From NCBI GenBank assembly GCA_032433765.1, contig JAVIAB010000046.1, forward strand, positions 63,846,175-63,910,174: a DNA stretch of 64,000 nucleotides, written 5' to 3'. Origin of the DNA: Megaustenia siamemsis. Lineage: Eukaryota; Mollusca; Gastropoda; Stylommatophora; Ariophantidae. The position numbers were made by a program, and so were the translations under genes. Below, piece by piece: positions 32,000 through 43,965 of the stretch (position 1 is its first letter; each line of letters opens with the position of its first letter). The notes under the pieces are model-generated. The model was not told the origin of the DNA. It made no database searches and saw only the letters and a list, made by a program, of their open reading frames with translations.

Positions 32000-33028
32000 T
32001 CCACAAAACACTAACAGTGCCAACAGAATCATCGCAATGCAGAACACTGCAGGCAAGCTACTTGAGAAAATAGTTGCCTGTGTCCTCACCTGTCACCTTG
32101 AACAGAAACGTGCATTCCCACCCACACTCGGAGGTTATAGATGTAACAAAGAGACATGGCTCAATGCGGCAGTATTTGCCTATGATGTCTTCGAAGGCTT
32201 CCACAGACGAGAGGAGACATGTGCTGCTGCTATAGATCTGGAGGATGCTTACAACAGGGCACCATTTGAATATCTCATGTATATGCTCCTAAAACTGGCG
32301 GTGAACCCTTTCCTCATTAGATGAAACGCCGCTGCACTGTTCCAGAGGACGGTGATACTCAGATGTGGAAGTTGGTCTTCTGAGCCAACATCCATTTGTT
32401 CAGGGCTGCCACAAGGCTGACGATTGTCACCAGCTCTATCTAATGTGTTGTACACAATAATGATCACGGAACAACAGCTGGGTGGGAAGGAAAGAACTAT
32501 GACTTTTGCTGATTGTATTCTTATATATCGACAGGGGAGAGACAGAGGGGAATCGCCTCCACAATGCGAGATGAACTCGATCGCATTTCTTCCTGGTGTG
32601 GGGTTTCAGGTGCCTTGGTTAATCCTAATAAAGCATCAGTTTCATGGTTCTCCCTTAACAATCATATCGTTAATATGACCACACCGGTAGTACGAATGGG
32701 AGCTGATGAGGTGACCAGGGACAAGTTGATGACACAGCTCGGAGTTAAGTTTGATCGCAGCCTGTGTTTTTGGGACCACGTTGACCATGTGATAACAAAA
32801 GCCTGCAAAGGATTAGCCACCTTGAAGGTCATGGCAGCTGCCAACATTGAGCAGAGGCTACTTACTCTTCTGTTCCAGGGATTAGTCCTCGCACCATTCG
32901 AGTATGCCCTGGCAATTCTTACTGTCAGTACGACTCAAATTGATAGGCTGGAGAAAATACAAAATGAAGCCATGCGCATTATCTTGGGATGTACAAGGAA
33001 CACTCCCTGTGTAGCAATGAGATATCTT
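32000..33028 (+). pseudogene. LINE reverse-transcriptase pseudogene (jockey-like)
   Basis: Plus-strand frames carry RT motifs in order: N-T-A-G-K-L-L-E-K-I-V (about 32045), A-A-A-I-D-L-E-D-A-Y-N-R (about 32230), G-L-P-Q-G-stop-R-L-S-P (about 32400), T-F-A-D-C-I-L-I-Y-R-Q-G (about 32505, where an active enzyme has A-D-D), then L-V-N-P-N-K and N-E-A-M-R-I-I-L-G-C-T-R (about 32965). The frame shifts near 32513, and TGA codons interrupt it near 32321 and 32418. The protein is cut off at M-R-Y-L, where the 20-bp array starts. This is a degraded jockey-like LINE, not a host gene. Confidence 0.9.
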
Positions 33029-33615
33029 CTTGTATTTTCCCCTCCACCCTTGTATTTTCCCCTCCACCCTTGTATTCTCCCCTCCACCCTTGTATTCTCC
33101 CCTCCACCCTTGTATTCTCCCCTCCACCCTTGTATTCTCCCCTCCACCCTTGTATTCTCCCCTCTACCCTTGTATTCTCTCCTCCACCTTTGTATTCTCC
33201 CCTCCACCCTTGTATTCTCCCCTCCACCCTTGTATTCTCCCCTCCACCCTTGTATTCTCCCCTCCACCTTTGTATTCTCACCCCCACCTTTGTATTTTCC
33301 CCTCCACCCTTGTATTCTCCCCTCCACCCTTGTATTCTCCCCTCCACCCTTGTATTCTCCCCTCCACCCTTGTATTCTCTCCTCCACCCTTGTATTCTCT
33401 CCTGCACCCTTGTATTCTCTCCTCCACCCTTGTATTCTCCCTCCACCCTTGTATTCTCCCTCCACCCTTGTATTCTCTCCTCCACCCTTGTATTCTCCCC
33501 TCCACCCTTGTATTCTCCCATTTACCCTTGTATTCTCCAATTTACCCTTGTATTTTCCCCTCCACCCTTGTATTCTTCCCTCCACCCTTGTATTCTCCCT
33601 TCCACCCTTGTATTC
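33029..33615. repeat. Pyrimidine-rich array, 20-bp unit, about 29 copies
   Basis: The unit is ttgtattctcccctccaccc, about 85% pyrimidine on the + strand. It is joined directly to the RT pseudogene, so a 432-codon frame (32513-33811) fuses RT to repeat. Since 20 is not a multiple of 3, all three + frames are open, with the same wording shifted. Confidence 0.96.
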
Positions 33616-33904
33616 TCTCTGTTATTTTCCCATTTTATGTTCCCAGTGTTATCTTCTTCAAATTGTGTTCAATTGTTTATTTTCATCTCTTTCAGAAACT
33701 ATTATTTGTTGTCTCTTCTCTATCATGAACTACTCACATATTTCTATCCTATGTTACTCCTCATCTTATAAATTAATAAATGTTTGTTTCTTGTTAGTGA
33801 CATCCCCATAATTTCAAGTATAAAGTCATATGTTAGTTCCACATAAAACACTCACTGAGATTTCAAATTAATGATTGGTTTTCTTTTCATAAAGTGATCA
33901 TTCC
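33616..33904. other. Unique T-rich spacer
   Basis: It contains a good acceptor-like site, tttattttcatctctttcag at 33677-33696, but no open frame of exon length follows it. Confidence 0.45.
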
Positions 33905-34982
33905 TTTTTATCTGGTCAAAGATTGCATTGATAAATTCCTGAAGTGAGAAATCTTTTTATCTGGTCAAAGATTGTGTTGATAAATTCATGAAGTGAGAAA
34001 TATTTTTATTTGGTCAAAGATTATGTTGATAAAATCCTGAAGTGAGAAATCATTTTTATCTGGTCAAAGATTGCGTTGATAAATTCCTGAAGTGAGAAAT
34101 CATTTTTATCTGGTCAAAGATTGCGTTGATAAATTCCTGAAGTGAGAAATCTTTTTATCTGGTCAAAGATTGTGTTGATAAATTCCTGAAGCGAGAAATA
34201 TTTTTATCTGGTCAAAGATTGTGTTGATAAATTCCTGAAGTGAGAAATCTTTTTATCTGGTCAAAGATTGTGTTGATAAATTCCTGAAGTGAGAAATCTT
34301 TTTATCTGGTCAAAGATTGTGTTGATAAAATCCTGAAGTGAGAAATCATTTTTATCTGGTCAAAGATTGCGTTGATAAATTCCTGAAGTGAGAAATCATT
34401 TTTATCTGGTCAAAGATTGCATTGATAAATTCCTGGTGAGAAATCTTTTTATCTGGTCAAAGATTGTGTTGATAAATTCCTGAAGCGAGAAATATTTTTA
34501 TCTGGTCAAAGATTGCAAATTCCTGAAGTGAGAAATCTTTTTATCTGGTCAAAGATTGCGTTGATAAATTCCTGAAGTGAGAAATCTTTTTATCTGGTCA
34601 AAGATTGCGTTGATAAATTCCTGAAGCGAGAAATCTTTTTATCTGGTCAAAGATTGCGTTGATAAATTCCTGAAGTGAGAAATCTTTTTATCTGGTCAAT
34701 GATTGCGTTGATAAATTCCTGAAGTGAGAAATCTTTTTATCTGGTCAAAGATTGTGTTGATAAATTCCTGAAGTGAGAAATCTTTTATCTGGTCAATGAT
34801 TGCATTGATAAATTCATGAAGTGAGAAATCTTTTTATCTGGTCAATGATTGTGTTGATAAATTCCTGAAGTGAGAAATCTTTTTATCTGGTCAAAGATTG
34901 CGTTGATAAATTCCTGAAGTGAGAAATCTTTTTATCTGGTCAATGATTGCATTGATAAATTCCTGAAGTGAGAAATCATTTT
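33905..34982. repeat. Tandem array, 49/50-bp unit, about 22 copies
   Basis: The unit is tgataaattcctgaagtgag, aaatctttttatctggtcaa, agattgcgt. Variants affect the T-run length, gcgt/tgtg and caaag/caatg. Confidence 0.96.
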
Positions 34983-35036
34983 TTTCACTGGAGACTCATG
35001 GACAGTGTTCTCAAGAGTATACCAAGAATATACTTG

Positions 35037-35220
35037 TGTGTAACAAGGTGGTATGTGCTTGTATTTTCCCTAAAACTGCTATCATTCATTGTATGCTGTG
35101 TAACAAGGTGGTATGTGTTTGTATTTTCCCTAAAACTGCTATCATTCATTGTATGATGTGTAACAAGGTGGTATGTGTTTGTATTTTCCCTAAAACTGCT
35201 ATCATTCATTGTATGATGTG
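35037..35220. repeat. Tandem array, 60-bp unit, 3 copies
   Basis: The unit is gtaacaaggtggtatgtgtt, tgtattttccctaaaactgc, tatcattcattgtatgatgt. The copies differ at only a few positions. Confidence 0.94.
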
Positions 35221-35239
35221 TACATTCCAGTTTTTTAAT

Positions 35240-35345
35240 GACAGTATCAACACTGATTGTCCACTGTATGGGCCCATTTTTCTTGGACTACCAACACTCT
35301 GATTGTCCACTGCATGGGCCCATTTTTCTTGGACTACCAACATTG
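35240..35345. repeat. Tandem repeat of about 47 bp, about 2.3 copies
   Basis: gattgtccactgyatgggcc followed by catttttcttggactaccaa occurs twice and starts a third time. Confidence 0.85.
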
Positions 35346-36159
35346 ATTGTATATGCACTGTTCTTTGATTGCCAACATGTTTCATTGCTTGAATACTCAA
35401 AACCATTATTGTTATAGTATTATTAAGACATCTTTAGTTCATTATTGTATGCTTTCTATACAGAATTTCCTGATAATGCTAACAAGTGTTTGCTCCAGTT
35501 GTTAATTGTATGAATTCTGCATTTATTTTTTTTATAAAGTACTTCTAGTTGTTTAGTTAAATGTCTGTTTGTGTATAACTAAAGTCTTATGTTTATTTTG
35601 TCAAAGACAATACAATGGGATTCAAGACATTATTATATTGAAGATCGTTATTTCATGTTTTAAATTGGATATGTTTTTGTGTATAATTTTTTATTTTATT
35701 TAATTCATAGGCTTTATGTTGTATAACTCTTTTTTGAAACCACTGGAAATTCCCAATGACATCATATATGCACATCACAGCCTCTTATTGAGAAGGTCAG
35801 AAATAGAAGCCCCTGGAAAACTTCTAGCTTGATGTTTTCAGCTTCATGAACAGAGGTGGTTGTGTGTATAATTGACATTAGCCATCTAAGGTTTGCATGT
35901 GTGAAAACATCACGAGTGTACGGCTTGCCCTGTCTTTTGTCATCTATCATCATAGACATAATGAAGAAACAAAATCCTGTGTGAAGTTCTTCACTTTTGT
36001 GTCCTCACATATTTAGACAACGTTGCTGACCACATTCCGAATATACCTGTCCACTTTATATGTAGGTTCTGTGAGGTCAATGGTGAGTTGAGGAAAGCTT
36101 TGAACAAACCAAAATGCTGGCATACAAGGGAATAGAATGGAGACACATTGTAAATAACT
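35346..36159. other. Unique AT-rich stretch
   Basis: A minus-strand frame at 35762-35959 (including K-P-Y-T-R-D-V-F-T-H-A-N-L-R-W-L) and another at about 36013-36140 look mildly protein-like and lie on the same strand. They are separated by stops and have no recognised domain. They may be parts of a decayed mobile element. Confidence 0.35.
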
Positions 36160-39100
36160 CATTGTGTCATTTCTCCAACAAGAACTAAGTGTCATTTCTC
36201 CAACAAAGCTAAGTGTCTTTTCTCCATTGTAGCTAAGTGTCATTTCTCCAACAGAGCTAAGTGTCATTTCTCCAACAGAGCTTAGTGTTTTTTCTCCATT
36301 GTAGCTAAGTGTCATTTCTCCAACAGCTAAGTGTCATTTCTCCAACAGAGCTTAGTGTTTTTTCTCTGTTGTAGCTAAGCGTCATTTCTCCAACAAGAGC
36401 TAAGTGTAATTTTTTCAACAGAGCTATGTTTCTTTACTCCATTGTAGCTAAGTGTTATTTCTCCAACAGAGCTAAGTGTTATTTCTCCAACAAAGCTAAG
36501 TGTCTTTTCTCCATTGTAGCCAAGTGTCATTTCTCCAAAAAGAGCTAAGTGTCTTTTCTCCATTGCAGTTAAGTGTCATTTCTCCAACAAGAGCTAATTG
36601 TCTTTTCTCAATTGTAGCTAAGCGTCATTTCTCCAACAAGAGCTAATTGTCTTTTCTCTGTTGTAGCTAAGTGTCATTCTCTCCAACAAGAGCTAATTGT
36701 CTTTTCTCTGTTGTAGCTGTGTCATTTCTCCAACAAGAGCTAATTGTCTTTTCTCCGTTGTAGCTAAGTGTCATTTCTCCAACAAGAGCTAATTGTCTTT
36801 TCTCCGTTGTAGCTAAGTATCATTTCTCCAACAAGAGGTAATTGTCTTTTCTCCGTTGTAGTTAAGTGTCATTTCTCCAACAAGAGCTAATTGTCTTTTC
36901 TCCGTTGTAGCTAAGTGTCATTTCTCCAACAAGAGGTAATTGTCTTTTCTCCGTTGTAGTTAAGTATCATTTCTCCAACAAGAGCTAATTGTCTTTTCTC
37001 CGTTGTAGCTAAGTGTCATTTCTCCAACAAGAGCTAATTGTCTTTTCTCCGTTGTAGCTAAGTATCATTTCTCCAACAAGAGCTAACTGTCTTTTCTCCA
37101 TTGTAGTTAAGTGTCATTTCTCCAACAAGAGGTAATTGTCTTTTCTCCGTTGTAGTTAAGTATCATTTCTCCAACAAGAGCTAATTGTCTTTTCTCCGTT
37201 GTAGCTAAGTATCATTTCTCCAACAAGAGGTAATTGTCTTTTCTCCGTTGTAGCTAAGTGTCATTTCTCCAACAAGAGGTAATTGTCTTTTCTCTGTTGT
37301 GGCTAAGTGTCATTTCTCCAACAAAAGCTAATTGTCTTTTCTCCATTGTAGCTAAGTGTCATTTCTCCAACAAGAGCTAATTGTCTTTTCTCCGTTGTAG
37401 TTAAGTGTCATTTCTCCAACGAGCTAATTGTCTTTTCTCCGTTGTAGTTAAGTGTCATTTCTCCAACAAGAGCTAATTGTCTTTTCTCCATTGTAGCTAA
37501 GTGTCATTTCTCCAACAAGAGCTAATTGTCTTTTCTCCGTTGTAGTTCAGTATCATTTCTCCAACAAAAGCTAATTGTCTTTTCTCCATTGTAGGTAAGT
37601 GTCATTTCTCCAACAAAAGCTAATTGTCTTTTCTCCATTGTAGCTAAGTGTCATTTCTCCAAAAAGAGCTAAGTGTCTTTTCTCCATTGTAGCTAAGTGT
37701 CATTTCTCCAACAAGAGGTAATTGTCTTTTCTCCGTTGTAGTTAAATGTCATTTCTCCAACAAGAGGTAATTGTCTTTTCTCCATTGTAGTTAAGTGTCA
37801 TTTCTCCAACAAGAGGTAATTGTCTTTTCTCCATTGTAGTTAAGTGTCATTTCTCCAACAAGAGCTAATTGTCTTTTCTCCATTGTAGCTAAGTGTCATT
37901 TCTCCAACAAGAGGTAATTGTCTTTTCTCCATTGTAGTTAAGTGTCATTTCTCCAACAAGAGGTAATTGTCTTTTCTCCGTTGTAGTTAAGTGTCATTTC
38001 TCCAACAAGAGCTAATTGTCTTTTCTCCATTGTAGCTAAGTGTCATTTCTCCAACAAGAGCTAATTGTCTTTTCTCCATTGTAGCTAAGTGTCATTTCTC
38101 CAACAAAAGCTAATTGTCTTTTCTCCATTGTAGCTAAGTATCATTTCTCCAACAAGAGCTAATTGTCTTTTCTCCATTGTAGCTAAGTGTCATTTCTCCA
38201 ACAAAAGCTAATTGTCTTTTCTCCATTGTAGCTAAGTGTCATTTCTCCAACAAGAGCTAATTGTCTTTTCTCCATTGTAGCTAAGTGTCATTTCTCCAAC
38301 AAGAGCTAATTGTCTTTTCTCCGTTGTAGTTAAGTGTCATTTCTCCAACAAGAGGTAATTGTCTTTTCTCCATTGTAGTTAAGTGTCATTTCTCCAACAA
38401 GAGGTAATTGTCTTTTCTCCGTTGTAGTTAAGTGTCATTTCTCCAACAAGAGCTAATTGTCTTTTCTCCATTGTAGCTAAGTGTCATTTCTCCAACAAAA
38501 GCTAATTGTCTTTTCTCCATTGTAGCTAAGTGTCATTTCTCCAACAAGAGCTAATTGTCTTTTCTCCATTGTAGCTAAGTGTCATTTCTCCAACAAGAGC
38601 TAATTGTCTTTTCTCCGTTGTAGTTAAGTGTCATTTCTCCAACAAGAGGTAATTGTCTTTTCTCCATTGTAGTTAAGTGTCATTTCTCCAACAAGAGGTA
38701 ATTGTCTTTTCTCCGTTGTAGTTAAGTGTCATTTCTCCAACGAGGTAATTGTCTTTTCTCCATTGTAGTTAAGTGTCATTTCTCCAACAAGAGGTAATTG
38801 TCTTTTCTCCGTTGTAGTTAAGTGTCATTTCTCCAACAAGAGCTAATTGTCTTTTCTCCATTGTAGCTAAGTGTCATTTCTCCAACAAGAGGTAATTGTC
38901 TTTTCTCCATTGTAGTTAAGTGTCATTTCTCCAACAAGAGGTAATTGTCTTTTCTCCATTGTAGTTAAGTGTCATTTCTCCAACAAGAGCTAATTGTCTT
39001 TTCTCCATTGTAGCTAAGTGTCATTTCTCCAACAAGAGGTAATTGTCTTTTCTCCATTGTAGCTAAGTGTCATTTCTCCAACAAAAGCTAATTGTCTTTT

Positions 39101-40165
39101 CTCCATTGTAGCTAAGTATCATTTCTCCAACAAGAGCTAATTGTCTTTTCTCCATTGTAGCTAAGTGTCATTTCTCCAACAAAAGCTAATTGTCTTTTCT
39201 CCATTGTAGCTAAGTGTCATTTCTCCAACAAGAGCTAATTGTCTTTTCTCCATTGTAGCTAAGTGTCATTTCTCCAACAAGAGCTAATTGTCTTTTCTCC
39301 GTTGTAGTTAAGTGTCATTTCTCCAACAAGAGGTAATTGTCTTTTCTCCATTGTAGTTAAGTGTCATTTCTCCAACAAGAGGTAATTGTCTTTTCTCCGT
39401 TGTAGTTAAGTGTCATTTCTCCAACAAGAGCTAATTGTCTTTTCTCCATTGTAGCTAAGTGTCATTTCTCCAACAAAAGCTAATTGTCTTTTCTCCATTG
39501 TAGCTAAGTGTCATTTCTCCAACAAGAGCTAATTGTCTTTTCTCCATTGTAGCTAAGTGTCATTTCTCCAACAAGAGCTAATTGTCTTTTCTCCGTTGTA
39601 GTTAAGTGTCATTTCTCCAACAAGAGGTAATTGTCTTTTCTCCATTGTAGTTAAGTGTCATTTCTCCAACAAGAGGTAATTGTCTTTTCTCCGTTGTAGT
39701 TAAGTGTCATTTCTCCAACAAGAGCTAATTGTCTTTTCTCCATTGTAGCTAAGTGTCATTTCTCCAACAAGAGGTAATTGTCTTTTCTCCATTGTAGTTA
39801 AGTGTCATTTCTCCAACAAGAGGTAATTGTCTTTTCTCCGTTGTAGTTAAGTGTCATTTCTCCAACAAGAGCTAATTGTCTTTTCTCCATTGTAGCTAAG
39901 TGTCATTTCTCCAACAAGAGGTAATTGTCTTTTCTCCATTGTAGCTAAGTGTCATTTCTCCAACAAAAGCTAATTGTCTTTTCTCCATTGTAGCTAAGTA
40001 TCATTTCTCCAACAAGAGCTAATTGTCTTTTCTCCATTGTAGCTAAGTGTCATTTCTCCAACAAAAGCTAATTGTCTTTTCTCCATTGTAGCTAAGTGTC
40101 ATTTCTCCAACAAGAGCTAATTGTCTTTTCTCCATTGTAGCTAAGTGTCATTTCTCAAACAAGAG
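36160..40165. repeat. 4-kb tandem array, 49-bp unit, about 82 copies, higher-order structure
   Basis: The unit is gtagctaagtgtcatttctc, caacaagagctaattgtctt, ttctccatt. The left end (36160-36600) is irregular. To the right the array is homogenised in blocks: the marker variant acaaaagctaattgtctttt + ..gctaagtatc occurs at 38103, 39081 and 39963, with matching unit order after each, giving higher-order repeats of about 978 and 882 bp (20 and 18 units). Every unit contains CTAAT, then a pyrimidine tract, then ..TTGTAG, a close mimic of a branch point plus 3' splice site on the + strand. About a third of units read AAGAG|GTAATT, which resembles a donor. Confidence 0.97.
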
Positions 40166-40381
40166 CTAAGTCAACAGGCATGTTTCCTACCTTCCTCTCT
40201 CTATATATATTCCAAAGGTGTTGTTGTAAGTTCCAACATATTCACACATTCATTATGAATACAATGAACCTATTGAAACAACATCTCATTAATTTTTCAT
40301 GTAAACTGGAAGTAATGTAACATTTATTTTACAATCTCACAAAAAAAAACCAATGGATGGATACAGAGTTGTATATTGTAT
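40166..40381. other. Short unique spacer
   Basis: Single-copy AT-rich sequence of about 215 bp with an A-run at 40343. I see nothing in it. Confidence 0.5.
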
Positions 40382-40565
40382 CTTGTCATTAAACTGATCT
40401 ACTTACAGATGGTCTAGTCCTGCCCAACATACAACTCTACATCCTGTCATTAAACTGATCTACTTACAGGTGTTTTAGACCTGCCCAACATACAATTCTA
40501 CATCTTGTCATTAAACTAATCTACTTACAGGTGGTCTAGTCCTGTCCAACATACAAATCTACATC
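40382..40565. repeat. Tandem array, 61-bp unit, 3 copies
   Basis: tgtcattaaactgatctact recurs at 40384, 40445 and 40506, followed by tacaggtggtctagtcctg and cccaacatacaactctacat. Confidence 0.93.
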
Positions 40566-40566
40566 C

Positions 40567-41575
40567 TATGTTCCCCAATCCTAGACTACACCTTACATAT
40601 CTTCTTAGCCCACCTTGATAGGTTCCTATGTTCCCCAATCCTACACTACACCTTACATATCTTCCTAACCCACCTTGCTAGGTTCCTACGTTCCCCAATC
40701 CTACACTACACCTTACATATCTTCCTAACCACATTGCTAGGTTCCTATGTTCCCCAATCCTAGACTACACCTTACATATCTTCCTAACCCACCTAGCTAG
40801 GTCCCTATGTTCCCCAATCCTAGACTACACCTTACATATCTTCCTAACCCACCTTGCTAGGTTCCTATGTTCCCCAATCCTAGACTACACCTTACATATC
40901 TTCTTAGCCCACCTTGATAGGTCCCTATGTTCCCCAATCCTACACTACACCTTACATATCTTCTTAGCCCACCTTGCTAGGTTCCTATGTTCCCCAATCC
41001 TACACTACACCTTACATATCTTCCTAACCCACCTTGCTAGGTTCCTATGTTCCCCAATCCTAGACTACACCTTACATATCTTCCTAACCACATTGCTAGG
41101 TTCCTATGTTCCCCAATCCTAGACTACACCTTACATATCTTCCTAACCCACCTTGCTATGTTCCTATGTTCCCCAATCCTAGACTACACCTTACAAATCT
41201 TCCTATCCCATCTTGCTAGGTTCCTCTGTTCCCCAATCCTAGACTACACCTTACATATCTTCCTAACCCACCTTGCTATGTTCCTATGTTCCCCAATCCT
41301 AGACTACACCTTACATATTTTCCTAACCCACCTTGCTAGGTTCCTATGTTCCCCAATCCTAGACTACACCTTACATATCTTCCTAACCCACCTTGCTAGG
41401 TTCCTATGTTCCCCAATCCTAGACTACACCTTACATATCTTCCTAACCTACCTTGCTAGGTTCCTATGTTCCCCAATCCTAGACTACACCTTACATATCT
41501 TCCTAACCTACCTTGCTAGGTTCCTATGTTCCCCAATCCTAGACTACATCTTACATATCTTCCTAGCCCACCGTC
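40567..41575. repeat. Tandem array, 60-bp unit, about 17 copies
   Basis: The unit is tagactacaccttacatatc, ttcctaacccaccttgctag, gttcctatgttccccaatcc. A 360-codon + frame (41047-42129) has a 20-residue period inside the array and runs on into LINE debris. It is not a gene. Confidence 0.96.
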
Positions 41576-41576
41576 A

Positions 41577-41862
41577 GTCAGATTTTAGATCTGTCTGTGA
41601 TGTTTTTGCCAGAGCCACTGTAGTTTGTTCTATAGATATCAACAGAGAGATCAGCATCAAGTGCCATCATTGGTGGTCAAGTCCTTCCACATCTTTCTGT
41701 CTCTACACTTATTTTATCAATTCATTTCTTGCTTTCTTACCAAACTATTCTCATAATCTGGTTTTTACCTTTTATTTTTGTTTCCCTTTATCTCTTTTTC
41801 CCTTATTTTTTTCTAGTTGTCACAATATATTCCAGTTGTTCCTTCTCATGCTTCTTCTACCT
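41577..41862 (-). mobile_element. LINE 3' fragment (family A)
   Basis: The minus strand shows M-R-R-N-N-W-N-I-L (about 41845-41820), then a decayed K-G-K-K-R, and near the end W/R-C-G-R-T / D-H-Q. The order parallels the family A C-terminus at 6937-7271 ('GHVMRRxQLEYIVTTxKxxGKR'). It has several frameshifts. Confidence 0.5.
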
Positions 41863-42230
41863 TTCAGCTCCTTGTGGAGCGTAGGTCTAAAACAGACACT
41901 TTCCAAGTCATTGTTTCTTGCCATTCTATTAAGATCATTCCACATCTTCCCATCATCTTCATCCCTGCTTCATCCCATCTTCTCCAAGAATATTTTGGTC
42001 TTCCTCTTTGTCTCTTTCCCTGGGTATTCCACACAAAAAAATGGTCTGTCATGTAATGCTCTCAGTTGGCTTTCACTCTGTGTGTCCTATCCCATCTTCA
42101 TTGTATCTCTTTGTCCACTGGTTTCTTGACGAAGCGACTGGTACTTTCTCATTTCCCTTTAATGATGTTGTCCTGCCGTTTCCTTCCTGTTATTCTGCAC
42201 AAGCATCCATCCCTTCACATTAGATGGCCA
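41863..42230 (-). mobile_element. LINE 3' fragment (second family)
   Basis: The minus frame 41864-42052 contains N-T-Q-G-K-R-Q-R-G-R-P-K-Y-S-W-R-R, a hallmark of the LINE C-terminus (basic 'GKRxRGRPKxxWRR'), followed in shifted frame by W-N-D-L-N-R-M-A-R-N-N. It lies head-to-tail with the family A fragment, so two LINE ends are stacked. Confidence 0.8.
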
Positions 42231-42294
42231 CAAACTGAAGGAGAAATGAAAAAACAATATTTTAAAAGTTGTATGGTTAAAGCTTTGTCATTGG

Positions 42295-42545
42295 TGGGCG
42301 ACGCTAGATTGAATGATGTTTCAGCTCAAAAGGGCTTCAGCAGGAACAAACAACACACACACAGATATGAAGTAAATGATAAAACTCGTCCTACATAGCA
42401 TAAAAATAAAAATGTATTCCCTGTATCATGGCCAAAAGGAAAATGAATGAGTGGTGCAGAATGCGCGGTGTTATTGACCAACTGATGGGAGGGTCAAACA
42501 CAGGTTAAAGGGTTCTAAAAATATGTGGGGGAAACATTGTCTAGT
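42295..42545 (+). mobile_element. Dispersed repeat DR5, copy 2
   Basis: Shares tgatgtttcagctcaaaagg, cttcagcaggaacaa near the left end and gggttctaaaaatatgtggg near the right end with 5055-5345. The interior differs by indels. Confidence 0.6.
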
Positions 42546-42609
42546 TTACCTTGACTACAGTGCCACCGGCAATGTCTATACATATCTACACACCTACACA
42601 TATGTACTA

Positions 42610-43170
42610 TCTATGTATCTATCTGTAGCCAGCCCATAGGGCATAAACCCAGATACTCCTTCTCTTATCTAAATTTGTATTCTAGCAGTTTTCAATCCTT
42701 CTAAAGATATTTTATCAAATCTCGCCATTTGTCTCTGTTCTGTGCAAGCAACTCTATCTCATTGAGGTAGTCGATTCCTGCTGCTCTTGCCTCTCTGGTC
42801 AATGTTCTTCTCAGTGTCTCTCTGGGTTGATATATATGTATATACACACACACACAAATATACACATGCACATATAAACTGAAGAGCGTTTTCTTCCTCT
42901 TCTGTTGGAACTTTGCTATGTTTTTTGCTGTGGCCTACTGTCAAGGTTCACTACACTTTCTATCTGTCCATAGCATCATCAACATTCCTCTGTAAAACCA
43001 CATTTCTCTGACCCTATATGTTTTTGTTGATTATCCATGATTCGCTCCCATATGTGAAGGCTGGCTCTTCCTAACATTGAAGAACTCATTTTTCTTATCT
43101 GCTGTTGTATATCATGTTCCTTCTTGTATCGCATCCTTTGTCTGAACAAATAATCACCTGCATATCTCAC
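42610..43170 (-). mobile_element. LINE fragment (family C) with CA microsatellite
   Basis: 42610-42828 matches the LINE end at 24524-24805 and keeps the Trp that copy has lost (D-K-W-R-D-L-I-K). Upstream on the minus strand, past a TA/CA-rich insert (42830-42870), come pieces such as W-I-I-N-K-N and I-R-K-M-S-S-S-M-L, then M-R-Y-A-G-D, which may be remnants of the RT C-terminal part. It is frameshifted and dead. Confidence 0.65.
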
Positions 43171-43849
43171 CTGAGATATTCAAACAATTGCCTCTCAGAG
43201 TGACAGAAAGGAACATTCATCCTGTATGCTATCTGAAGTAGGACATGAAATAAGACAGTCGTTATACAACAAGTACACAGTACAATGATAATATGAAACA
43301 TTATTTTGTTATATTATTATTATAATTTATTATTTCTCAGTATGAAATACCTGAAATATAACAACATAGGCATGAGATGGAACAACAGATCGTCAACATT
43401 CAATTGATTGTTGAATAGAAGTCTTTCCGAATCGATCATTCCAGCCAGATAGAACTTATGACATTTGTTAACATGACCATTCAAGCAGATACAAAAATAG
43501 TGCATGGAAAGTTACAATAGTTAACACTTTCAACTTGACATTCTCACAGACAGTTTCAATTAATGAGTTCAGGAGAAATAAATGCTCCTATTTTTCATGA
43601 AGTCAATTATTGGGTATCAGAACTGACTTCACTGCACTTTGGGCAGCCCCAAAGGTGTGATCCATCTTTTTCAGCAGATGGGGTTTATTTATGAGCAGTT
43701 TCTACTACTTGATGGTTAGACATACTCTATACTTGTTTCTCTCTATATTGATCTTGTCTACTTGTGCCACACTTGATATTGAAGCTAAAAATGTGCTTTA
43801 AGCTCAACTCTGGACTAACGAACATGATGGTTTGAAAACTGTATATCAC
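43171..43849. other. Unique stretch
   Basis: About 680 bp of single-copy AT-rich sequence with TTA/TAT microsatellite-like runs at 43300-43335. The 61-codon minus frame at 43320-43505 shows no domain. I see no gene. Confidence 0.5.
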
Positions 43850-43965
43850 TATCTATCTATTGTCCTTTCGAGCCAAAGACGGCACATAGGGCAGAACCAC
43901 AATCTCAAAAACAGAAACCTTGTGTGCCAAAATGGCACATATTGCAGAGATTACTGCTCACTATC
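43850..43965 (-). mobile_element. Retroposon DR1, copy 3 (5'-truncated)
   Basis: It begins with the (TATC)n tail then tgtcctttcgagccaaagac, ggcacatagggcagaaccac. It stops after cagagattactgct, so only the 3' half is present. Confidence 0.85.

Noticed and set aside
33677..33720. Exon after the acceptor-like tttattttcatctctttcag
   Set aside because: No open frame with a donor follows. T-rich intron sequence produces such sites often.
36160..40165. CRISPR-like direct repeats
   Set aside because: Units abut with no unique spacers, no cas-like genes are present, and the genome is eukaryotic. The same holds for all other arrays.
41047..42129. 360-codon + frame
   Set aside because: The first half is the 60-bp array and the second half is antisense LINE debris.
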